Positions 8,568 to 16,432 of a stretch of 64,000 nucleotides of DNA are shown piece after piece. Where the stretch lies: assembly GCA_024233395.1 (NCBI GenBank), contig JACKPR010000003.1:124001-188000 (forward strand), in the 5' to 3' direction. Under the pieces are notes generated by a model, which worked only from the letters and a program-made list of their open reading frames with translations, had not been told where the DNA came from and did not search any database. Within the stretch, counting starts at the first letter, position 1. Each line of letters begins with the position of its first letter. Source of the DNA: Chlamydiales bacterium (GTDB taxonomy: Bacteria; Chlamydiota; Chlamydiia; Chlamydiales; Simkaniaceae). A program made the position numbers and the translations under genes.

Positions 8568-9188
8568 ATGGCACAGATTAAACTGACTAAAATGGAGCTG
8601 AGAGATCAGCAGTATAAGTTGAAGCAGCTTCAAAAATATCTTCCTACCCTCCAGCTCAAAAAGGCAATGCTCCAAACGGAGGTCAATAATGCGATTTATG
8701 AGATCGAGGGGCTTACCCATTCCTATCATGAGAAGATGAAAACCTGTGAAAGTTTCCAATCTCTTTTAACCGATCCAGAAGCAGGAATCATCGATCAGGC
8801 TGCTGAAGTAGAAGAGGTGGAAAAAAGGTTTGAAAATATTGCAGGGGCTGAGATTCCCTTTTTTGAAAAGGTTATTTTTCGTTCAATGGAGTATTCTTTA
8901 TTCGAGACCCCTCTTTGGGTTGATTCTGCAATGGAAAAGGTCCAGGATCTTGTCACAGCAAAAGAAAAGATTGAAGTCGTGAAAGAAAAGAAGCGAATTC
9001 TTGAAAAGGAACTTCGAGAAGTTTCTATTCGTGTGAATCTTTTTGAAAAGATTTTGATCCCTCGAACGCAGGGACATATTAAGAAAATCAAGGTTTTTTT
9101 AGGAGACCAAGAATTGGCTTCGGTCGCTCAAGCAAAAGTGGCAAAAAGTAAGATTGAAAAGCGAAAAGCAGAGGAGGCCATAGCGTGA
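8568..9188 (+). CDS. atpD: V-type ATP synthase subunit D
   Basis: Subunit D is the central rotor shaft inside the A3B3 head. The 206-residue product opens with the family's typical start (QIKLTKMELRDQQYKLKQLQKYLPTL, split as residues 3-28), has long N- and C-terminal coiled-coil helices and a short middle section, consistent with a hairpin of helices. The C-terminal RVNLFEKILIPR is a well-known D-subunit segment. It overlaps atpI by ATGA-like coupling (its TGA at 9186-9188 overlaps the GTG at 9185). Confidence 0.93.
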   Translation: MAQIKLTKMELRDQQYKLKQLQKYLPTLQLKKAMLQTEVNNAIYEIEGLTHSYHEKMKTCESFQSLLTDPEAGIIDQAAEVEEVEKRFENIAGAEIPFFEKVIFRSMEYSLFETPLWVDSAMEKVQDLVTAKEKIEVVKEKKRILEKELREVSIRVNLFEKILIPRTQGHIKKIKVFLGDQELASVAQAKVAKSKIEKRKAEEAIA

Positions 9189-11113
9189 CAATTATCCGCG
9201 TGAAAAAATACCTCTTCATTGGTGTTCAGGAAGATATTGATACTTTTTTTAAACGTGCTCAAGAAAAAGGATTTATTGAGTTCATTTCTTCGAAAGGGCG
9301 CAGAACTTTAGACTATCCTGAAAACGTTGATAAACTGATAAAAGCATTAAAAATTCTACGTAAACAGCCTGTGACAAAAGAGGCTGAGCTCACAAAAGAT
9401 CTGGATGCTGAAAAGCTTAGTTCGACAGTTGTTGAAAATGCGATTTGGCTTGAGAAACTTGAAGAACAAGAGCGTCTTTTGGAGGCTGAGATTTCTCGTA
9501 TTGAGCCTCTTGGGGATTTTGACTTAAAAGAAATTCGAAGAATTGAGCAGGAAACGGGGCGCTATATTCAATTTTTCTGCGTCAAAAAAGCAAAGCTCAA
9601 AAAAATTGAGCTTGATGAGTCTCTTATCCCCGTGGGTTCTGAGTATGACATGGATTATTTTATGACAATTTCTCACAAAGTTGAAAGCTTTACAGGAATG
9701 GTCGAAATCCACTTCGAAAAATCTCTCAAAGAGCTTCAAAGAGAACTTAAGGAGGCCAGAGAAACGATAAAAAAATGTCAGGATGAACTTAAGGAAGATG
9801 CAGCTTATATTGATTTTTTAAAAGACCATCTTGTCATTGCTCTCAATCATTATCACTTAGTGAATGCATCGGATGAAATTTCAAATCATATGAATGACTC
9901 CCTTTTTGCGATTGAAGGGTGGATTCCTGAAAACCGTTTACACGGACTTTTTCCTCTTTTAGAAGGGCTTGGAATTCATGCAGAAGAAATTGCGATTGAG
10001 GAAGGAGAGCGGATCCCCACTTATATGGAGAACAAAAATTATGCAAAGGTTGGGGAAGATCTTGTCCATATTTACGATACCCCTGCAACCAATGACAAAG
10101 ATCCTTCTCCTTGGGTTTTTTGGGCTTTTGCTATTTTCTTTGCGATGATTATTTCAGATGCTGGATATGGTTTGATCTTTTTAGCCTTGGCTCTTTTTCT
10201 TAGAAAGAGATTCAAGCATATTCAAGCAAGTGGCAAACGCTTTTTGCGACTGTTTACTGTTCTTTCATCTTTTTGTATTGGATGGGGGATATTATCAGGT
10301 TCTTATTTTGGATTAGAAATTTCTCCGGAAAACCCGATTAACAAGGTCAATATTATCCATGCCTTAGCTGTGAAAAAGGCAGATTATCACTTAAAGGAAA
10401 AAGACGAAGGTTATCGAGAAATCATCAAAGATTTTCCCCAACTCTCAGATGTTGGATCTGGTGAAGAGCTCCTTTATAAAGCAAAAGTTGAAAAGAATGG
10501 TTTTACGAAATATGTCATTTCAGATGATTTTCGTGATTCGATCTTTATGGAAATCGCTCTAATTGCAGGGGTGATTCATATTAGTCTCTCCCTTTTAAGA
10601 AGACTTCCAAGCCATTTTGCGGGGATTGGTTGGGTCTTTGCTATGGTTGGAGCCTATATGTTTTTCCCAAAAGTTTTAAACGCAACTTCGGTTGTCCACT
10701 TTGTTTTTCTGATCCCAAAAGTAATGAGCTATGCTATAGGTCAGCAACTTTTCTGGGGAGGAATGGGTCTTGCTTTAGTGATTGCTTTGATCCAGAACAA
10801 ATGGGGAGGATTCATTGAGCTGACAAAAATCATTGAACTTTTTGCTGATGTTCTCTCATACCTCCGTCTTTATGCCTTGGGCCTTGCTGCGATGATCCTT
10901 GCTGGAACCTTTAATGATATGGGAGTAAAGCTCGGATTTGCTGCAGGGTTCTTTGTGATCCTCATTGGCCATGCAATTAATATCACCGTAGGGATCATGG
11001 GGGGAACGATTCATGGACTCCGTCTCAATTTTATCGAATGGTATCACCACTCCTTTGAGGGAGGCGGAAAACTTTTCAACCCACTTAAATTAATGAAATC
11101 TAGAGGAGAATAG
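9185..11113 (+). CDS. atpI: V-type ATP synthase membrane subunit I (a-subunit)
   Basis: Subunit I forms the ion half-channels. The 642-residue protein has a soluble, coiled-coil-rich N-terminal half (about 1-310) that binds the peripheral stalks and a C-terminal half with about seven or eight membrane spans, starting at PWVFWAFAIFFAMIISDAGYG. The conserved Arg region is visible in DVLSYLRLYALGLAAMILAG near residue 560, where the Arg in LSYLRLYALG is the one expected to face the proteolipid carboxylate. The start is GTG at 9185, overlapping the atpD stop. Length is close to Chlamydia AtpI (about 649). Confidence 0.94.
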   Translation: MTIIRVKKYLFIGVQEDIDTFFKRAQEKGFIEFISSKGRRTLDYPENVDKLIKALKILRKQPVTKEAELTKDLDAEKLSSTVVENAIWLEKLEEQERLLEAEISRIEPLGDFDLKEIRRIEQETGRYIQFFCVKKAKLKKIELDESLIPVGSEYDMDYFMTISHKVESFTGMVEIHFEKSLKELQRELKEARETIKKCQDELKEDAAYIDFLKDHLVIALNHYHLVNASDEISNHMNDSLFAIEGWIPENRLHGLFPLLEGLGIHAEEIAIEEGERIPTYMENKNYAKVGEDLVHIYDTPATNDKDPSPWVFWAFAIFFAMIISDAGYGLIFLALALFLRKRFKHIQASGKRFLRLFTVLSSFCIGWGILSGSYFGLEISPENPINKVNIIHALAVKKADYHLKEKDEGYREIIKDFPQLSDVGSGEELLYKAKVEKNGFTKYVISDDFRDSIFMEIALIAGVIHISLSLLRRLPSHFAGIGWVFAMVGAYMFFPKVLNATSVVHFVFLIPKVMSYAIGQQLFWGGMGLALVIALIQNKWGGFIELTKIIELFADVLSYLRLYALGLAAMILAGTFNDMGVKLGFAAGFFVILIGHAINITVGIMGGTIHGLRLNFIEWYHHSFEGGGKLFNPLKLMKSRGE

Positions 11114-11117
11114 AATT

Positions 11118-11540
11118 ATGAGTTTTGCAATGATTGGCCCAGCGGTTGTTTTGGCTCTTGCTTGCTTGGGAAGTGCGATTGGGTGCGGAATTGCAGGAAT
11201 GGCATCCCATGGAGTGATGGCCCGCGTTGATGAAAACCACGGAAAATTTATCGGGATGTCAGCACTTCCTTCATCTCAAGCGATTTATGGATTTGTTCTA
11301 ATGCTTTTGATGAAAAATGCGATCTTAGCAAACACCCTAACAGCATGGAATGGAATCGGTATTGGGGTATTCATTGGTCTAGCGATTATGTTTTCAGCGA
11401 TTTACCAAGGAATGTGCGCAGCGACTGGAATTCAAGCTTCTGCAAAGCAGCCTGCTGTTTATGGTAAATGCTTGGCAGCACTTGGAATTGTTGAATCATT
11501 CTCACTTTTCGCATTCGTATTTGCCTTATTACTGATCTAG
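11118..11540 (+). CDS. atpK: V-type ATP synthase proteolipid subunit K
   Basis: The 140-residue protein is a duplicated helical hairpin (four spans) that forms the rotor ring. Aligned by eye with Enterococcus hirae NtpK, the Na+ ligands of that ring have counterparts here: Leu50 and Ser53-Gln54 in LPSSQAIYG, Gln97 in YQGMCAATG and the essential carboxylate Glu126 in GIVESFSLF. Only one carboxylate is present per four helices, as in other V-type K subunits. This suggests a Na+-coupled enzyme, but the coupling ion is inferred. It is followed 16 bases later by fumC. Confidence 0.95.
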   Translation: MSFAMIGPAVVLALACLGSAIGCGIAGMASHGVMARVDENHGKFIGMSALPSSQAIYGFVLMLLMKNAILANTLTAWNGIGIGVFIGLAIMFSAIYQGMCAATGIQASAKQPAVYGKCLAALGIVESFSLFAFVFALLLI

Positions 11541-11556
11541 CAGTATAAGGGCGAGT

Positions 11557-12936
11557 ATGAGAAAAGAAGAAGACTCGCTAGGAATTGTAGAAGTTCCTGA
11601 AGACAAATATTGGGGCGCTCAAACTGAGCGCTCTCGTATCAATTTCCCCGTTGGTGGGGAAAAGATCCCTATAGAAGTCATTTATGGCCAAGCCATTGTA
11701 AAAAAGGCCTCAGCCATTGTGAACAATGAAATGGGGCTCCTTCCTGATGAAAAATCTAAGATGATCCAAGAAGCTGTTGATGCAATCCTAAGTGGCGCCC
11801 TTGATGACCATTTTCCGTTGGTTGTTTGGCAAACAGGTTCGGGAACTCAAACCAACATGAACGTCAATGAAGTGATCAGTAACTATGCGATCAAAAAGGC
11901 GGGTGGAAAAATGGGATCGAAAAAACCGATCCATCCCAATGACGATGTGAATAAATCTCAATCTTCTAATGACACTTTTCCAACAGCAGCTCATATCGCA
12001 GCAGTTTTGAAAGTCAGAGAGCACCTTCTTCCCAACCTGATCATTTTCCAAAATGGTCTCAAAGAAAAAGCCGAAGCTTTTAAGCAAATTGTAAAAATTG
12101 GTCGGACGCATCTCATGGATGCTGTTCCTCTAACTTTGGGCCAAGAATTTTCTGGCTATGCTTCCATGATCGAATATGGAATCAAGGCCATTGAAAATGC
12201 CCTTCCCCACCTTTCTGAAATCGCACTTGGGGGAACAGCTGTCGGTACAGGTTTGAATACTCCAATAGGCTTTCCGGAAAGAGTTGCTGATGTTATTTCT
12301 CACCTTACAGGTCAAACCTTCAAGACAGCTCCAAATAAGTTTGAAGCGATTGGAGCAGATGATGGGATTGTTGAAATGTCAGGAGCTCTTCGGCAAGTTG
12401 CGGGCTCTCTGCTAAAAATTACGAATGATATCCGTTGGATGGCCTCTGGGCCTCGCTCTGGAATAGGGGAACTTTTGATTCCAGCTAATGAACCGGGCTC
12501 TTCTATTATGCCCGGAAAAGTTAACCCCACTCAATGTGAGTCTCTCTCTCAAATCTGTATCCAAGTCATGGGAAATGATATGGCGATTGGCACAGCTGGA
12601 TCTCAAGGAAATTTTGAGCTGAATGTTTATCGTCCTGTGATGATTTATAATCTCCTTCAATCGATGCAACTTCTTGGAGATGGAACGAAAAACTTCTATG
12701 ATCGTTGTCTCAAAGGGATTGAAGCTAATCTTGGCCAAATCGATGTCCATCTCAAGCGTTCTCTTATGCTTGTGACAGCGTTGAATCCTGTCATTGGATA
12801 TGACAAGGCCGCAGAAATTGCAAAAAAAGCTCATAAAGAAAATAAGACATTAAAAGAGGTAACCCTTGAACTAGGTTACCTCTCTGCTGAAGAATTCGAC
12901 AGGGTTGTCGACCCTGCTAAGATGATAGGTCATTAA
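11557..12936 (+). CDS. fumC: Fumarate hydratase class II
   Basis: The enzyme reversibly hydrates fumarate to L-malate in the TCA cycle and needs no iron-sulfur cluster. The 459-residue product has the superfamily signature GSSIMPGKVNP, the substrate-binding stretch SGSGTQTNMNVNEV (here TGSGTQTNMNVNEV) and TAAHIA/GRTHLMDAVPLTLGQEFSG, so all three conserved regions are intact. It begins 16 bases after atpK in the same direction and is probably co-transcribed with the V-ATPase. Its stop overlaps the stop of a convergent gene. Confidence 0.96.
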   Translation: MRKEEDSLGIVEVPEDKYWGAQTERSRINFPVGGEKIPIEVIYGQAIVKKASAIVNNEMGLLPDEKSKMIQEAVDAILSGALDDHFPLVVWQTGSGTQTNMNVNEVISNYAIKKAGGKMGSKKPIHPNDDVNKSQSSNDTFPTAAHIAAVLKVREHLLPNLIIFQNGLKEKAEAFKQIVKIGRTHLMDAVPLTLGQEFSGYASMIEYGIKAIENALPHLSEIALGGTAVGTGLNTPIGFPERVADVISHLTGQTFKTAPNKFEAIGADDGIVEMSGALRQVAGSLLKITNDIRWMASGPRSGIGELLIPANEPGSSIMPGKVNPTQCESLSQICIQVMGNDMAIGTAGSQGNFELNVYRPVMIYNLLQSMQLLGDGTKNFYDRCLKGIEANLGQIDVHLKRSLMLVTALNPVIGYDKAAEIAKKAHKENKTLKEVTLELGYLSAEEFDRVVDPAKMIGH

Positions 12937-13307
12937 TGTGTTCGTGCGTGAGTTTCTCGAACAGCGCGGATAATATCTCCAATATCAAAATGAACAGTGA
13001 CCCAGAGGCGTCCACTATTCACCGCATCAACAGTAGCATAGACCATTCCACCCGCTGTAGCAGCAAAAACAAGCCAAGCATACCCATCTTTTTCTGACAG
13101 ATAAGAGGCAAAAAAGCCCGCACCAGCACTTGCTAGCATCGCTGCAGTTTTTGCCCTTGCACCAAAAAACTGGTAGCCAATAGCAGCAATGGCCATGAGA
13201 GTGAGTCCTGAAAGCCCAAGAGCATTACTTTGGAAGCTATCCTCTTGAACCTGTTTAGATGATTCCCATGGATTAAAATGTGTGTCAAATAATTTTTGTA
13301 ATCCCAT
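12933..13307 (-). CDS. Small membrane protein, unknown function
   Basis: The 124-residue product has a polar N-terminus (about 35 residues) and then about three hydrophobic, Ala/Gly-rich segments (about 31-48, 52-67 and 75-95), ending in a short amphipathic tail. No family recognised. A Shine-Dalgarno match (AGGAGGAA) precedes the ATG at 13307. It lies between fumC (convergent, stops overlapping by 4 bp) and the Sel1-repeat gene upstream, from which it is separated by a copy of repeat R2. Confidence 0.6.
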   Translation of the reverse strand: MGLQKLFDTHFNPWESSKQVQEDSFQSNALGLSGLTLMAIAAIGYQFFGARAKTAAMLASAGAGFFASYLSEKDGYAWLVFAATAGGMVYATVDAVNSGRLWVTVHFDIGDIIRAVRETHARTH

Positions 13308-13383
13308 CCTTTCCTCCTTGTTAGATTATTAAGGGAGTATAAAGATTTGTGTCAATTTTTCATATTGTTTTTTTTATTCTATA

Positions 13384-13420
13384 AACCTATCCTAATAAAT
13401 CCTTTAATTCAGGATAGGTT
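13384..13420. repeat. R2 repeat copy A (inverted repeat)
   Basis: AACCTATCCT (13384-13393) pairs perfectly with AGGATAGGTT (13411-13420). The segment 13402-13422 is identical, in inverted orientation, to a 21-base stretch at the start of the R2 copy at 33214. On the plus strand it is followed by T-rich sequence (13427-13435), so it could also act as a terminator-like hairpin. Confidence 0.6.
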
Positions 13421-13433
13421 CAAATTCTTTTTT

Positions 13434-14348
13434 TTAGACCCCTGTTTCAGGGGCATTATTGCGCGCTTGGAGTTCTTTAAAGTAATCTACCATCGAGGCA
13501 TTTTGGCGATTTTTTGGTAGTCTTTCTCTCCACTGTTGGGCTTTTATGAGATCTTTCCCAATTCCATCACCTCCCTGTAGCCCCTCGAAAATATTGATTA
13601 AGATAGCAAGCCCTAATTGGCTTCCCTTTTCAGCAGAGAGTGTATAAGCTTTTATGGAAAGTTCATATGCTTGGTGTTTCCAAAGAAGTAAAGCACTTAC
13701 AAACAGACTATTTGCATCCATTGTGTCCGCTTCACTCTCAAGACACTCTGATAGATAATGGAGGACTTGTTCTCGGTTCCCTTCGTGTGAATAAATCTGT
13801 GATAGACTAACTTTAGCTGTGGTGCTTCCCATTTTAGCTGCAAGACTATAAAATTTTTTTGCTTCTTCAAGCTGATTTTTTTTCTTTAAATTTCTTGCAT
13901 GACATTCCAATAAAAATCTTTGATCAGGAGTGAGCGCATGGGGATTATTATAGAAAATGGGAAGACGATTTTCTCTAACCAAAATATCTTTATCCATATA
14001 GAAAGTGAATCTTGGGGTCGATGGGATAGAGACATAGATGTAGAAGTTTTCGATAGGTTCTCTTGTTAAAGGGTTGAGAATGATTTCTTCACCGTTCTTA
14101 ATACAATCAAAGACAAACCTTTCAGCATCAAATAGATAAGACTTGTCCCCTTGCTGAACTAGACAGATATAATAATCCATGCCAGCCTCAAATCGTTGAT
14201 TCTGAAGCTCTTCGAATGATTCAAATGTATAAGGATCCTTTTCTTCAAGATCTACGTCTATAGAAGGAGCGGGTGTAAATTCTGAAGGGGAGGTTAGATA
14301 TAGCACACTGCTCAACCCTGTATAAATTTGAGAAATTAAAGATGCCAT
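13434..14348 (-). CDS. Sel1/TPR-like repeat protein with possible degenerate U-box
   Basis: The C-terminal half contains Sel1-like solenoid helices (AKKFYSLAAKMGSTTAKVSL, SIKAYTLSAEKGSQLGLAIL and a less regular unit between them). Around residues 75-100 of the ATG-14348 form the sequence ERFVFDCI...ILNPLTREPIENF recalls the C-terminal part of a U-box, where N-P-x-T-R-x-P-L follows the central helix; the N-terminal part of a U-box is not evident, so this is tentative. I choose ATG 14348 (304 aa) over an in-frame ATG at 14387 because GGAAGG (14356-14361) lies 7 bases upstream. No signal peptide. Sel1 and U-box proteins are common in amoeba-associated chlamydiae as candidate effectors. Confidence 0.65.
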   Translation of the reverse strand: MASLISQIYTGLSSVLYLTSPSEFTPAPSIDVDLEEKDPYTFESFEELQNQRFEAGMDYYICLVQQGDKSYLFDAERFVFDCIKNGEEIILNPLTREPIENFYIYVSIPSTPRFTFYMDKDILVRENRLPIFYNNPHALTPDQRFLLECHARNLKKKNQLEEAKKFYSLAAKMGSTTAKVSLSQIYSHEGNREQVLHYLSECLESEADTMDANSLFVSALLLWKHQAYELSIKAYTLSAEKGSQLGLAILINIFEGLQGGDGIGKDLIKAQQWRERLPKNRQNASMVDYFKELQARNNAPETGV

Positions 14349-14469
14349 AAGTAGACCTTCCAATTTATTTTCTACGAAGAATACCATCTAACTCGTTTAT
14401 AGTAAAGATAGTAATATTAAATTTTTAAAAATGCATTAAACAGTCATTTTAAAAAAATTATTATTAGTT

Positions 14470-14513
14470 TATAATAGTGGAATACAAAAAACAAAAAGAG
14501 GGAGGTAAAAAAT
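14470..14513 (+). promoter_or_regulatory. -10 box and strong RBS of the caspase-like gene
   Basis: A perfect TATAAT at 14470-14475 stands 38 bases before the ATG; the -35 position 17 bases upstream (14447-14452) is poor. The ribosome binding site GGGAGG (14500-14505) is strong and ends 8 bases before the start codon. The region 14388-14470 is very AT-rich. Confidence 0.5.
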
Positions 14514-15395
14514 ATGTCTACTGGTATTGAAATTACTCAAAGCTTTAGTAGTCAGCTTTTTACAGAAATTTCAGTGACTGATGAAGATTTCGAAGTGACT
14601 CCTCAGCGAGATGGGGTTTCTGAGGAAGCCTTTATACAAGTCGAGGGAAATCAATTTAAGACTCAAGAAGAAAAAGTCGCTTATATTTGGTTAAAAGTTA
14701 GTCCAGATGATAAAGCCTTCAGAGGACCATCTAATGATGAAAGTCGAGAAATGACAATCGAATATCTGGAAAAAAATCACTATAAAGTGACCCTTTTCCA
14801 AGATGAAGAATTTCTCCCTCATATTATGTCTGATTCAACCCCAATTGATCTTCTAATTATTAGTGGACATGGTTCTCCTCAAACCCTTCAAGGGTTGAGA
14901 ATACAAAGGGATAAAATTATGCAGACTTCCTGCTTTTTCTTTAGCCCACAAAGGTTTGAGTTAATGGATCGACTATCTTTCATTATGAAAAAGAAATCAG
15001 TTATTGTCTTAGATGCTTGTTTGACAGGAAACAAATCGGTCGAAGGGAATTTTTCTCATGTTTTTTCAAAAAGTATTCCTCAGGCTACTGTTTACTCATC
15101 TCAAGATAGAACGCGAAAGGAACCTTATATCAGGTTAGATGCAGAAGGTATTGTTGAACAAGTTATATACATGTCAGGAAAGTATGGTGATCCTAAATCA
15201 TCTGTTGTTTATAGAAATGGAAAGGAGATCACAGATCAAGCCCCTCTTTGTTATCAAGCAAGAAATAGAGGCTATCTGCCCTATGTATCACAGATGATTT
15301 ATGGAACAGTAGAATACGTTACGCTAGCAACATCTGACTACTTCTCATCTATCACGAGTGGTTCATGGGATGCGTTAGCGGCTGATAATTTTTAG
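14514..15395 (+). CDS. Caspase-like (clan CD) putative cysteine peptidase
   Basis: The 293-residue product carries the hallmark pair of caspase-fold peptidases: a His-Gly motif at the end of a hydrophobic strand (LLIISGHGSP, His119) and about 50 residues later a Cys after a second hydrophobic strand (VIVLDACLTG, Cys169). The I-x-G-H-G and h-D-A-C-x-x-G patterns are those of CHAT, C14 and related families. No signal peptide or membrane span is present; the N-terminal 50 residues are polar and could carry a secretion signal. It has its own -10 box and strong RBS and ends inside a copy of repeat R1. The family and any effector role are inferred from the motifs and setting. Confidence 0.65.
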   Translation: MSTGIEITQSFSSQLFTEISVTDEDFEVTPQRDGVSEEAFIQVEGNQFKTQEEKVAYIWLKVSPDDKAFRGPSNDESREMTIEYLEKNHYKVTLFQDEEFLPHIMSDSTPIDLLIISGHGSPQTLQGLRIQRDKIMQTSCFFFSPQRFELMDRLSFIMKKKSVIVLDACLTGNKSVEGNFSHVFSKSIPQATVYSSQDRTRKEPYIRLDAEGIVEQVIYMSGKYGDPKSSVVYRNGKEITDQAPLCYQARNRGYLPYVSQMIYGTVEYVTLATSDYFSSITSGSWDALAADNF

Positions 15396-15417
15396 TTATA
15401 GCTAAAACACTTTAAAA
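15394..15417 (+). repeat. R1 repeat copy
   Basis: This 24-base segment is identical to 41046-41069. It begins inside the stop codon of the gene ending at 15395. Its 12-base core TATAGCTAAAAC occurs again at 34668-34679 and, inverted, at 20838-20849. Confidence 0.7.
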
Positions 15418-15464
15418 ATATCTCACCAAAATCATCCCAATGATAAACAAGTTTAGCTATAACT
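15394..15464. terminator. Long-loop inverted repeat containing an R1 copy, between convergent genes
   Basis: AGTTATAGCTAAA (15394-15406) pairs with TTTAGCTATAACT (15452-15464). The left arm starts within the TAG of the caspase-like gene and the right arm reaches the stop codon of the Nudix gene. The 45-base loop contains ATCATCCCAAT, also found in the loop of the hairpin at 188-229. It may terminate both transcripts. Confidence 0.5.
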
Positions 15465-15982
15465 TATTTATCATTGATGTGGAGTCCTAAGCGTGCTAGG
15501 AGGAAACGACAGACTAAAATCGGGTGACGCAGTAGGTGTTTCAAAAGGTTCATATAGGTGACGCTAGAAATGGGTTTTTGAAGGAGGGTAGGAGAGTTTT
15601 TAAGGCTATCCGAGATCCAATCGGGATAAGGAGGAGGAGTCGGAGGAAGATGATCGACAGGAAAGAATCCGAGTCCTTGAGTTTCAGATGTTAGGGTGGG
15701 TTTTCCATCGGTAATAGAACATTCAAAAAGGTGTGTGAAGCGGGCTAGGCGATTGAGAGGGGTATATTCAGCGACTTTTCGAAGGATGGTGACCTGATAA
15801 CCTGTTTCTTCTTTCATTTCTCGGATTACAGCTTCTTCAGGAGATTCATTCTCCTCAATTCCGCCTCCTGGTAGAACCCAGACAGGAACATCGCGCCTTT
15901 TTGTTAGAAGGACCTCTTTTCGATCATCAGAAAAGACGATCCCATTGACACTTTCTTCTTGATGGTTCATAGTCATAACCAT
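15464..15982 (-). CDS. Nudix hydrolase
   Basis: A complete Nudix box, G-x5-E-x7-R-E-x-x-E-E-x-G, runs from about residue 40 to 62 (GGIEENESPEEAVIREMKEE, then TG), so the protein should hydrolyse a nucleoside diphosphate linked to another moiety using Mg2+. The core of about 130 residues is followed by a basic C-terminal extension of about 45 residues. Three ATG codons lie close together at the N-terminus (15982, 15973, 15967) and the start is uncertain. The gene is divergent to, and overlaps by two bases, the lipoprotein gene on the other strand. Substrate unknown. Confidence 0.85.
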   Translation of the reverse strand: MVMTMNHQEESVNGIVFSDDRKEVLLTKRRDVPVWVLPGGGIEENESPEEAVIREMKEETGYQVTILRKVAEYTPLNRLARFTHLFECSITDGKPTLTSETQGLGFFPVDHLPPTPPPYPDWISDSLKNSPTLLQKPISSVTYMNLLKHLLRHPILVCRFLLARLGLHINDK

Positions 15983-16430
15983 GAATTTTACAGGTGATAT
16001 GCGGCTGAGTCAATCTTTCATTCTTGTTTTTCTTTTTCTTTTCTGTAGTTGTGAGAAGTATTACCTTTCTGTTAAGCATGAATCAGTAGACCAAAGTAAG
16101 CTAGCGAGTACTTATGTTGGAAGTCCTGACCCACGTCAGAAAAATCCTCCAAAAGGTCAAGAACTCATCTTGGAATGGCGTCTTCCAAGAGATACTGCTC
16201 ACGAGAAAATGACATTGGTCTTGGAAATTCTTTATAAAAATTATACTCAAGAAACTTTTTCCTATCCTATTTCTCGCCGTCGTGGTGTCATCACTTATTC
16301 CCTTCTAGGAAATGACTATAAAGAAAAAGAAGGGCTTTTAACCTATAAGGCTGAGATTCGTGATGAAAAAGGGATTGTTATTCAGGAATGGAAGCAACAG
16401 CTCTGGACAGAGCTTATCGTGATTGATTGA
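15981..16430 (+). CDS. Putative lipoprotein (149 aa)
   Basis: The product has a hydrophobic signal (FILVFLFLF) ending in the lipobox-like LFCSC, with Cys24 as the likely lipidated residue. The rest is a beta-rich domain of about 120 residues with no recognised family. An internal ATG at 15999 would give a more typical signal peptide (MRLSQS before the hydrophobic core) and is preceded by AGGTG, though very closely; I consider it at least as likely as the ATG at 15981. The stop lies two bases from the stop of the convergent MFS gene. Confidence 0.65.
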   Translation: MNFTGDMRLSQSFILVFLFLFCSCEKYYLSVKHESVDQSKLASTYVGSPDPRQKNPPKGQELILEWRLPRDTAHEKMTLVLEILYKNYTQETFSYPISRRRGVITYSLLGNDYKEKEGLLTYKAEIRDEKGIVIQEWKQQLWTELIVID

Positions 16431-16432
16431 TT

